Positions 1-5,818 of a DNA stretch of 8,853 nt are shown here, in pieces (the stretch's first letter is position 1; each line of letters begins with the position of its first letter). Below the pieces are notes generated by a model, which saw nothing but the letters and a program-made list of their open reading frames with translations, was not told the DNA's origin and ran no database searches. Source of the DNA: Planctomycetota bacterium (GTDB taxonomy: Bacteria; Planctomycetota; Planctomycetia; Planctomycetales; Planctomycetaceae); the NCBI GenBank assembly GCA_013151585.1, contig JAADHY010000296.1, forward strand, positions 1 to 8,853. The letters run 5' to 3'. The translations under genes were made by a program, and so were the position numbers.

Positions 1-2
1 GG

Positions 3-305
3 TATTTCCCGTCCTACTCGGCCTTCCATCGTCCCAGCGTGGTAGCACGCCGCGGCGACTGGAAGCTGATCCACCTGCTCGAGTCCGGCGAGGATGAACT
101 CTACCGGACAGACAAAGACATTGGCGAGCGGCACAACGTCGCCGACGAACATCCCGAGATGGTCCGACAGTTGCGAGCCAGCATCGAGCAGTGGATGAAG
201 GACGCCAACGTCCCACACATGAAGCCGAACCCGGAATACGATCCCAACTGGCGGCGAAACCGAAATCGGCAGCCGAACCGATCGACACGATCCGCGAGAT
301 CATAG
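3..305 (+). CDS. Sulfatase, C-terminal end (5' truncated by window edge)
   Basis: This is the last ~100 residues of a type I sulfatase; the catalytic part lies left of the window. The frame is open from base 3 and ends at TAG 303-305. The visible signature is the sulfatase C-terminal subdomain: an R-x-GDWKL strand (about 53-70), an ELY turn, then D-IGE-x-HN-V followed by a helix with HPE and a W-x-x-x-A-x-VP tail ending in PNPEYDP. The same GDWKL, ELY, GE-x-HN-L order recurs at the end of the sulfatase beginning at 536, so the two are related but not identical. The last ~20 residues are an Arg/Asn-rich tail of low complexity. No active-site residue is visible, so substrate and activity cannot be judged. 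Its neighbours suggest it helps desulfate a fucose-containing glycan. The GTG at 39 is an internal Val codon, not a start. Confidence 0.9.
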   Translation, partial: YFPSYSAFHRPSVVARRGDWKLIHLLESGEDELYRTDKDIGERHNVADEHPEMVRQLRASIEQWMKDANVPHMKPNPEYDPNWRRNRNRQPNRSTRSARS

Positions 306-535
306 CCGAATCGTGGAGCGGCTCGTCGGCTCGCGAACTGAATCCGGATGAGCTTTCCGCCTGTGTCGCGCTTCCAACGGCACCTCTGGAGCGACCGGAC
401 GCACAATGATTGACGACGTGTGTGGCTCCCACGCGTAGCGGCCGCCCGCAGCAATTAATTGCACGAGCATCATGGCCGGGCTAGCATGAGCCGCGTTGAA
501 AGACGAAGGAGACGCTCTCTGCGAGGACACCGAGA
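306..535. other. Intergenic gap between the two sulfatase genes
   Basis: These 230 bases hold no gene I can support; the open frames here are short, Arg/Ser-rich and overlap in several frames. The gap contains a perfect 12-bp AT-rich palindrome (451-462), listed separately. A TTGACG hexamer at 410-415 resembles a -35 box, but the hexamer 17 bases further on (433-438, GCGTAG) is a poor -10. The downstream sulfatase has a plausible ribosome site, GAGG at 523-526, nine bases before its ATG. Confidence 0.5.
451..462. promoter_or_regulatory. Perfect 12-bp palindrome, possible operator
   Basis: GCAATTAATTGC is a perfect inverted repeat with no spacer, in otherwise GC-rich intergenic DNA, 73 bases before the sulfatase start. 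AT-rich perfect palindromes in this position are often binding sites for dimeric regulators. No regulator is encoded in the window, so this is only a candidate. Confidence 0.25.
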
Positions 536-2056
536 ATGCGAAGCACACTGCGCACATTCGACGCGGACTGGGATGGCGGACCGCTGGTTGCTCTGTGTCA
601 TACTCGCCTGGCGGACCAAGCCGTTCTGGTAATCATCGGGCTGCTCGGGCTGTGCCTAACTCAGACAGGGTTTGCGGGTGATTCGGTGCCGGCCCAGCGG
701 CGTGCCAGGACGCCCAACATCGTGCTTCTGTTCGTTGACGACCTCGGGTACGGCGAGACCGGCTGCCAGGGAAACGACGAGATTCCCACTCCCAACATCG
801 ATTCGATCGCGGCCAACGGCGTCCGGTCCGGTTACGTGACAGCATCTTACTGCAGCCCGTCACGAGCTGGACTGTTGACAGGGCGATACCAGAACCGATT
901 CGGCTATGAGCGGAATCCGATCGGGGCGGCGAACGAAGACCCGGAGGTCGGACTGCCGGCTTCTGAGCGGACTTTGGCCCAGCACTTACACGACTTCGGT
1001 TACGCAACCGCGTTGATAGGGAAATGGCACCTGGGTGCCGCACCAGCCTATCACCCGTTGCGGCGAGGCTTTGATGAGTTTTTCGGATTCCTGCACGAGG
1101 GTCATTATTATGTGCCGCCGCCATACCGTGGCGTCGTCTCGTGGCTGCGTCGGCGCCGGCTGCCCGGCGGCGGCACGGGCCGATGGATCAATGGCGACCG
1201 AATCTATAGCACTCATATGGGACACGATGAGCCGCCTTACGACGCGAACAACCTGATCCTGCGTGGCGGGCAGCCCGTCTTGGAACCGTCGTACCTGACG
1301 GACGCCTTCACGCGCGAAGCGATCGACTTCATCCGTCGGCACCGGCGCCAGCCGTTCTTCCTGTACGTTGCCTACAACGCCGTGCACAGTCCCATGCAGG
1401 CCACACACGCCTACATCGAGCGGTTCCGCCACATCGAGGACATTCACCGTCGAGTCTTTGCAGCCATGCTTGCCCACTTGGATGACAGCATCGGCAAGAT
1501 ATTGAAAACGCTGCGGGAAGCCGGCTTGGAGCAAGACACGCTGGTGTTTTTCCTGAGCGATAACGGCGGTCCGACCCGCGAGTTGACTTCCAGCAATCGG
1601 CCGTTGCGAGGCGGCAAGGGCGACCTGTACGAAGGCGGCATTCGGGTGCCGTTCCTGCTTCAGTGGAAAGGGCATGTGCCAGCGGGCCTGGTCTATCAGC
1701 ACCCGGTCATTTCATTGGATGTTTTCGCAACGGCCGCAGCCGCTACCGGGACGCCGCCGTCAGACCGAAAGCCTATCGACGGTGTGGATCTGCTGCCTTA
1801 CTTGATAGACCAGCGTGCTGGCCGGCCGCATGAGGTCCTTTACTGGCGTATGAACCAGCGGGCGGCGTTGCGGCTCGGCGACTGGAAACTCGTCCGCAAC
1901 CCCCGCGGCCAGCGAGACGCACCGTGGGAGCTATACAGCCTGGCCGACGACCTGGGCGAGACGCACAACCTGTCCGAAGCCGAGCCCCAAAGACTCAAAC
2001 AGATGATCCGAACTTGGGAACGCCTGGACCGGCAAATCCGGAATCGCGATCGATAG
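536..2056 (+). CDS. Exported type I (formylglycine-dependent) sulfatase
   Basis: The product (506 residues) would hydrolyse sulfate esters, probably on a glycan outside the cytoplasm. Family hallmarks appear in order: the metal-binding strand NIVLLFVDDLG (D68, D69); the formylglycine signature CSPSRAGLLTGR starting at C106, the Cys type that formylglycine-generating enzyme would oxidise; GKWHLG with K163; H284 in HSP; D342/N343 in SDNGG; and GGKGDLYEGGIRVP with K361. The length is usual for the family. The N-terminus has a polar stretch of ~28 residues, a hydrophobic core (about 29-44), and a Gly-Phe-Ala site near residue 47, so signal peptidase I export is likely. LGLC (37-40) is a poor lipobox because Leu precedes the Cys. 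The ATG at 536 is chosen because GAGG at 523-526 is well spaced and no better in-frame start precedes the hydrophobic core. The substrate is not readable from sequence, but the GH29 gene downstream favours a sulfated fucose-containing polymer. Confidence 0.96.
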   Translation: MRSTLRTFDADWDGGPLVALCHTRLADQAVLVIIGLLGLCLTQTGFAGDSVPAQRRARTPNIVLLFVDDLGYGETGCQGNDEIPTPNIDSIAANGVRSGYVTASYCSPSRAGLLTGRYQNRFGYERNPIGAANEDPEVGLPASERTLAQHLHDFGYATALIGKWHLGAAPAYHPLRRGFDEFFGFLHEGHYYVPPPYRGVVSWLRRRRLPGGGTGRWINGDRIYSTHMGHDEPPYDANNLILRGGQPVLEPSYLTDAFTREAIDFIRRHRRQPFFLYVAYNAVHSPMQATHAYIERFRHIEDIHRRVFAAMLAHLDDSIGKILKTLREAGLEQDTLVFFLSDNGGPTRELTSSNRPLRGGKGDLYEGGIRVPFLLQWKGHVPAGLVYQHPVISLDVFATAAAATGTPPSDRKPIDGVDLLPYLIDQRAGRPHEVLYWRMNQRAALRLGDWKLVRNPRGQRDAPWELYSLADDLGETHNLSEAEPQRLKQMIRTWERLDRQIRNRDR

Positions 2057-2508
2057 CGCCGTAGCGTCCGGTCATTGCCGCTTCTAGGCATCTCCCACAT
2101 CAACTCCAGAGTCCTTGGACCATTCGCAATCCACCGCGGGATTCACGAATCGTGGAGCTGACGGGCCGCAGGAAGACCACCTGAGAGCGCGCCTTCAAAT
2201 TCATTTACGACGTGGGACCGGAAGGGCGAAGCTCCTGCTGAGCCGCGCAGTTACGAAGGTTTCACTTTGGCGCGGCTCGCCTGGATGCTCTCCCTCCCAA
2301 TTTGAAGACACGCTCTGAGTTTTTCAGGCAAACCGCGTCACGTCCCGCGACGCCGGCTTCCCTCTTTGCATTCAGAGCGAGTGACAAGTACGATCGGCGT
2401 TTGAACATGCTGGCCGTTCGCCGCACGCTTTCAAGAGGGCGTGAATCCCGCAAAGGAGGCTGTTCGCGGCACGGTTTGTCAACTCCGGAATTCGGGAGAT
2501 CTGCATCA
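2057..2508. other. Intergenic region between sulfatase and fucosidase
   Basis: These 452 bases hold no supported gene. Contents: a short inverted repeat GATTC-AC-GAATC at 2140-2151; a long imperfect palindrome at 2220-2298, listed separately; and a strong Shine-Dalgarno-like AAAGGAGG at 2452-2459. The latter is 49 bases before the chosen fucosidase start and 16 bases before an in-frame TTG at 2476. The fucosidase frame stays open back to 2302, but the upstream residues look like noise (Arg/Ser-rich, no domain). Confidence 0.55.
2220..2298. repeat. Imperfect 79-bp palindromic element
   Basis: The strongest stem is GAGCCGCGC (2240-2248) with GCGCGGCTC (2270-2278), a perfect 9-bp inverted repeat around a 21-base loop. 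Flanking arms extend the symmetry imperfectly: GGAAGGGCGAAGCTCC (2220-2235) matches the reverse complement of 2283-2298 at 11 of 16 positions. The wording (GGGCGAAGCTCCTG, GAGCCGCG, CTCCCTCCCAA) resembles short dispersed palindromic repeats I recall from intergenic DNA of planctomycetes and verrucomicrobia. That family assignment is from memory; only one copy is in the window. Confidence 0.45.
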
Positions 2509-4452
2509 ATGCGACGTCGGTCTTTCTTGGTCTTCGCTCTCATAGTGCTTGTGCCTTCGAGGGCCGGCATGCGGTCCGGCGACGACGTGCACGCGGCCGA
2601 AGCGACGTCAAAGAAAACGCTCGCAGCACCGCGCATGGGAGCTGCCGAAGAGGATTACCGGTGGTGGCGCGAGGCTCGGTTCGGCATCTTCATCCATTGG
2701 GGGCCCGGGGCACTGGTCCATCGCAACTCGCTGGCCTGGGAGAAGCCGAAGGACCGGCCGGGCTGGGACGAGCTGGGCTACATGGCCGACCACAATGATC
2801 CGCCCATCCCGCTGGATGAGCTGCGAAAGCTGGCCGACGAGTATGCGCGCAAAGGCGGCAAGATGCCGGCGAGAATCTACAACCAGCTCTACCGCATTTT
2901 CAATCCCGTCAACTTCGACGCCGATGAAGTCGCCGATATGGCCAAGGCGGCCGGAGCCGGCTACATCGTCTTCACCACCAAGCACCATGACGGGTTCTGC
3001 ATGTGGGACAGCGCGCTGACCGACTACGACATGATGAGCACACCGGCCCGACGCGACATCTGCAAGGAGCTGGCCGAGGCGTGCCGGCGGAGCGGGCTCC
3101 GTCTGCTCTGGTACTATTCCATCGTCGATATGCACGACGCCCGGTACAACGTGAAAGACCCGAAGCCCTACGAGGACTATCTCTGCGGTCAAATCGCAGA
3201 GCTGATGACCAAGTACGGGCCGATCGAGGGCATCTGGTGGGACGGCGGCAAGATCAAGCGGGACAACGTCCGGCTTTTCACGTTGATCAACCGGATTCAT
3301 CCCGGCGCCTTGACCAACGGGCGCGCCGGCCGCATCCCGTTCGGCATCTCCTTCGGTTCGCCGGAACAACGTCTCGGTTCCTTCCAGATGGATCGGCCGT
3401 GGGAGACCTGTGCGGTGGTCGAGGACAGCTCATGGATCTGGGCCGGCGGCCGGGACATCAAGTCGGTCAACACCTGCGTGCAAATGCTCGTCGGATGCGC
3501 CGTGGGTGACGGCAACTTGCTGCTCAATTTCGGTCCACGCCCGGACGGGTCCATCCATCCGAAGGTCAAAGAGACGTATCTGGGGATCGGGCGGTTCCTG
3601 AACAAGTACGGCTGCAGCATTTACAGGACCCGTGGCGGTCCTTACAAGCCGGGCCGCTGGGGCGGCTCGACGCGCCGCGGCAACACCGTTTGGCTGCACA
3701 TCACGCAGCGCTGGCCGATCGGCAAGCTGGAACTGCCGCCGCTTCCGGCGCGAATCCTCTCGTGCAGAGCGCTCACCGGCGGCCAGCCCCGATTCGAACA
3801 GACGGACGACGCCGTGCGCATCGAACTGGATCCGAAGTACCACGCCGTGCCAGATACCATCATCGAGCTGAGCCTGGATCGCGACGCCATGAAGATCGAG
3901 CCCATCGACACGCTTGCAGGGCGCACGCTCACGATCGATGCCAAAGCCACCGCCTCTTCGAGCGTCAACCCACGGATCAAGCGCGGGGCGCCGGAGACGG
4001 TGATCCTTTACAGCTTCGAGTCCGGCAAGGTCAAGAAGGAATACGGCGAGGAAGCCGGGAAGGAAAGGGCCGAGGCGGCGGGACCCGGCGGTCGAAAGTT
4101 GCCGCCCGAAGAGGCGGCTCGAATCCAACGGATCATCGGCACCAGCCATCGCGGCCATTTCTGGCGGTATTGGAAGCCGCGGGGCGACGATGCCCGGCCG
4201 TGGCTGCAGGTGGACCTGGGCCGGCCGGCGAGGTTCCAAAAGGTCGGCATCCGCGAACTGTACGGACAAGTGCGCGCCTTCGAGCTCCAGGCGTGGCAAG
4301 CCGAGCAATGGAAAACGTTCTATCGCGGCAACACGCTGGACGACTTCTTCGTGCACCTGGCCGAACCGGTCACGGCGAGCCGCGTGCGCATCGTCATCTT
4401 GGGCAACAACGGCGAAGTGCCGTCGATCGTCACGTTCGATCTATTCGAGTAG
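2509..4452 (+). CDS. Exported alpha-L-fucosidase, GH29, with C-terminal discoidin-like domain
   Basis: The product (647 residues from this start) would release alpha-L-fucose by the retaining GH29 mechanism, in the periplasm or outside. A signal peptide is clear: M-RRR, hydrophobic core to about residue 18, probable cleavage near HAAEA (28-32). The catalytic barrel runs ~46-375: WW-x-EARFG-x-FIHWG (52-64), KHHDGFCMWDS (158-168), LLWYYS (199-204), IWWDGG (242-247) with the expected nucleophile D245, RPWETC (296-301) with a candidate acid/base E299, and GDGNLLLNFGPRPDG (333-347). A beta-sandwich (~376-465) follows, then a discoidin/F5-8-type carbohydrate-binding domain: ATASSS (480-485), PWLQVDLGRPARF (564-576), ending at FDLFE. 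About 50 charged residues (~491-540) interrupt that last domain. ATG 2509 is chosen over the longer open frame (to 2302) because it begins the signal peptide and has GGGAG at 2494-2498. Sulfatases upstream suggest sulfated fucan or similar as substrate. Confidence 0.95.
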   Translation: MRRRSFLVFALIVLVPSRAGMRSGDDVHAAEATSKKTLAAPRMGAAEEDYRWWREARFGIFIHWGPGALVHRNSLAWEKPKDRPGWDELGYMADHNDPPIPLDELRKLADEYARKGGKMPARIYNQLYRIFNPVNFDADEVADMAKAAGAGYIVFTTKHHDGFCMWDSALTDYDMMSTPARRDICKELAEACRRSGLRLLWYYSIVDMHDARYNVKDPKPYEDYLCGQIAELMTKYGPIEGIWWDGGKIKRDNVRLFTLINRIHPGALTNGRAGRIPFGISFGSPEQRLGSFQMDRPWETCAVVEDSSWIWAGGRDIKSVNTCVQMLVGCAVGDGNLLLNFGPRPDGSIHPKVKETYLGIGRFLNKYGCSIYRTRGGPYKPGRWGGSTRRGNTVWLHITQRWPIGKLELPPLPARILSCRALTGGQPRFEQTDDAVRIELDPKYHAVPDTIIELSLDRDAMKIEPIDTLAGRTLTIDAKATASSSVNPRIKRGAPETVILYSFESGKVKKEYGEEAGKERAEAAGPGGRKLPPEEAARIQRIIGTSHRGHFWRYWKPRGDDARPWLQVDLGRPARFQKVGIRELYGQVRAFELQAWQAEQWKTFYRGNTLDDFFVHLAEPVTASRVRIVILGNNGEVPSIVTFDLFE

Positions 4453-4556
4453 ACGCCGACCCGCCCGCCAGCCGGCTGCCAGTTAGACGGTGATGCCTCT
4501 CGCTCGTTCCGTTCGTAAACCGCACCTATGCTGGTGAGAATTGACAGGACTGTGCC
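4453..4556. other. Gap after fucosidase; no gene seen
   Basis: This short spacer carries no recognisable gene. CAGCCGGCTG (4469-4478) is a palindrome with GC-rich flanks but no T-run after it, so it is not a convincing intrinsic terminator. The left boundary of the IS200-like remnant is probably within or just right of this stretch. Confidence 0.35.
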
Positions 4557-4617
4557 ATCCTCGGCGAGAAAGGGAAAGATTCTCCCAGCGGAAGGCCCTT
4601 TTGGGGCCAGCGAGGAT
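4557..4617 (+). promoter_or_regulatory. Structured leader / left end of IS200-IS605-like element
   Basis: ATCCTCG (4557-4563) pairs perfectly with CGAGGAT (4611-4617). Inside is a strong hairpin, GGCCC (4594-4598) with GGGCC (4604-4608) around a 5-base loop, and a weaker stem, GAGAA (4566-4570) with TTCTC (4580-4584). The right outer arm contains GAGG (4612-4615), the best ribosome site for the tnpA-like ATG at 4623, so folding would hide it. IS200-group elements are known for subterminal hairpins and for a leader structure that represses transposase translation. The layout fits, though the gene it serves is dead. Confidence 0.5.
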
Positions 4618-4622
4618 CGAAA

Positions 4623-4830
4623 ATGAAAGATTGGCGTAGTCAAGCCCACGTGAAGTGTGGGAGTGCAAGTACCATGCGGTGATTGTTTTGAAGTACAGGA
4701 GCAGGAAGACGTTCGTCAGAGTACGATGACGATGTCGGGGAGATATTCAAGGAGCTCTTCCGGCAAGAAGGGGATCGAGTTGATCGAAGGAAAAGCGGCG
4801 ACCAGCCACGCCCAAATGCTGCTGAGTGCA
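4623..4830 (+). pseudogene. tnpA: IS200/IS605-family TnpA (Y1 transposase) remnant
   Basis: This is a decayed fragment of the small HUH-type transposase that moves IS200-like elements as single strands. It starts at ATG 4623 with MKDWRSQAHVK, close to the usual IS200 start. A duplicated TG in TGTGGG (4656-4661) then shifts the frame. The continuing frame from 4658 reads WECKYHAVIVLKYRSRKTFV, the expected next block. A second shift near 4718-4734 leads to VGEIFKELFRQEG, and a third near 4770-4774 leads to IELIEGKAATSHAQMLLS, matching the usual EGH-x-x-x-DHVHMLLS block. The HUH second His is changed to Gln (SHAQ). Similarity ends about 4827, so the catalytic-Tyr half is missing. With three frameshifts, a lost catalytic residue and a truncation, it cannot be active. 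Start and family are assigned from recalled conserved blocks, not from an alignment. Confidence 0.75.
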
Positions 4831-4977
4831 TATGAGCACCTGTTCCTGTCGGGCCGGGCGGCAGAGGGAGTCGCCTTCATTAGACGTTCGTTGGAGGCGG
4901 CTTATGTGAAAGCCATCGCTGCGCGGTCGAGCGTCATTCCAAGCCGCAATGGCAGATACTGCTCGATCTGAGAGTGC
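4831..4977. other. Unassigned stretch after the tnpA remnant
   Basis: The last tnpA frame stays open to a TGA at 4969-4971, but its residues no longer resemble a transposase. I see no second half of the element and no matching right-end hairpin, so the insertion was probably cut by a later rearrangement near 4830. Confidence 0.3.
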
Positions 4978-5154
4978 ATGGCAGCCGAACCGAAATCCCG
5001 CCAAAACATATCGATCGCGTCACGCAACGGCGTGGTGTACATCGACTGGCCCCGCGCCGCCGGGCACCAGCGTGCGCGGGGCGATGCGTTCCCGGACGGC
5101 CGGCGCAAGGCCTGGGCCATGGGGCCGTCCGATGGGAACCGGCTCGCGGCTTGA
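4978..5154 (+). CDS. Small hypothetical protein, possibly an integrase arm-type fragment
   Basis: This 58-codon frame (ATG 4978, TGA 5152-5154) lies inside longer frames of poor composition. It was picked because its amino-acid order looks protein-like and its third codon positions are mostly G or C. A segment reading SRNGVVYIDW followed by GRRKAW and SDGNRLAA has the style of the N-terminal arm-binding region of tyrosine recombinases (a short strand, GRR, then a Thr/Ser-rich turn and a helix). The integrase catalytic domain does not follow, so at best it is a severed N-terminus. No convincing ribosome site precedes it. The function is unknown, and the integrase idea is weak inference. Confidence 0.3.
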   Translation: MAAEPKSRQNISIASRNGVVYIDWPRAAGHQRARGDAFPDGRRKAWAMGPSDGNRLAA

Positions 5155-5234
5155 TGAGCCAAGACGACATAACGTCGTGGTTACGCGCACGTTGCGGCGG
5201 CAGCGGTGGGGAGACGACAAGACGGTTGGACTGA
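5154..5234 (+). CDS. Tiny hypothetical ORF overlapping the upstream stop
   Basis: A 26-codon frame starts with ATG 5154-5156 inside a TGATG junction, so it shares one base with the stop of the preceding small frame, a classic translational-coupling arrangement. It begins MSQDDITSWLRARCGG and has no recognisable domain. It could be a fragment of a longer gene broken by frameshift. The junction is its main support. Confidence 0.2.
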   Translation: MSQDDITSWLRARCGGSGGETTRRLD

Positions 5235-5259
5235 TTGGATACTCGCAAAAGGCAGGGCC

Positions 5260-5606
5260 ATGGCCGCAGAAGACCAAAACAAGGGGCGCCACCGGCGCCG
5301 ACACTCCGAGAAGTACAGGCCGGAGGTCATCGTCGAGGCGATCCGCAAGTCATAGAGCATGATCTACATTGCGGCCAATCGCCTCGGTTGCTCGCCCCAG
5401 ACCATCTACACCTACGCCCGGAAGTACCCGGACATCGTGCAGCGGGCTATCGACGAAGCGCGTGGCCTGATGCTCGATACGGCCGAGATGAAGCTCTGCC
5501 AAGCCATCGCCGAGGGCGAGTCGCGGGCGATCTGCTTTTACCTGAAGTGCCAAGGGGGAATGAGACACGGGGTTTCGCCAGGCGCTGCAACCAAAAGAAT
5601 CGGTAA
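5260..5606 (+). pseudogene. Phage terminase small-subunit-like HTH gene, broken
   Basis: The frame opens at ATG 5260 with a basic N-terminus (GRHRRRHSEKY), then RPEVIVEAIRKS, an in-frame TAG at 5353-5355, and a resumed frame: SMIYIAANRLGCSPQTIYTY, RKYPDIVQRAIDEARGLMLD, AEMKLCQAIAEGESRAICFY, LKCQG. That order (YTPE-type helix, helix-turn-helix with LGCS-x-x-TIY-x-Y, RYPE, DTAE-x-KL, GE-x-WA-x-x-FYLKTQG) is the pattern I know from small-terminase-like proteins of phages and prophages in planctomycete-type genomes. These proteins bind the packaging site and recruit the large subunit. After CQG the expected RGY-x-ER block appears only in another frame (from 5559, NETRGFARR, ending TAA 5604-5606), so a G5 run at 5554-5558 marks a frameshift. 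No large terminase, portal or capsid gene lies nearby. The nonsense codon and frameshift together make this a pseudogene; the family call is from motif memory. Confidence 0.6.
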
Positions 5607-5818
5607 AGTCAGTACGGGACTCACCGGTGTACTAATCTGCCCGGGAAGCGGCTTGGGTCTCGCCAAGTTCAGCGCGAGTTGGATGGATTGAGCCTATCCT
5701 TGAACCGGAAACATTCACGGCCACGACTCGCTTTGCCCTGAGCTCGCCCGCTGTCCTCGTGCTGACCAGTCTCAGGCCCGCAGTTATCTCCGGATGATCG
5801 TCGGAAAGGCATTGATAC
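5607..5818. other. Gap before the HD-GYP gene
   Basis: No gene is supported. An imperfect hairpin (CGGTAAAGTC 5601-5610 with GACTCACCG 5618-5626) overlaps its left edge. No good -35/-10 pair was found for the gene that follows. An AAAGG run at 5805-5809 is the ribosome site for the ATG at 5819. Confidence 0.35.

Noticed and set aside
641..658. Lipoprotein signal in the sulfatase (LGLC)
   Set aside because: Leu directly before the Cys does not fit a lipobox, and a signal peptidase I site lies a few residues later.
986..1702. 238-codon minus-strand open frame
   Set aside because: It is a shadow of the complete sulfatase, with no recognisable motif.
2302..2508. 69-codon upstream extension of the fucosidase frame
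   Set aside because: The residues are Arg/Ser-rich with no domain, the stretch starts right after the palindromic repeat, and it would bury the signal peptide. The TTG at 2476, 16 bases after AAAGGAGG, is also too far from that ribosome site.
2608..3369. 253-codon minus-strand open frame
   Set aside because: It is a shadow of the GH29 catalytic domain on the other strand.
3430..4356. 308-codon minus-strand open frame
   Set aside because: It lies entirely opposite the fucosidase gene and arises from its GC-rich third positions; no domain is visible.
5353..5355. TAG as a readthrough or recoded codon
   Set aside because: The same gene also carries a frameshift after the G5 run, so simple decay explains it; the intact genes nearby show no recoding.
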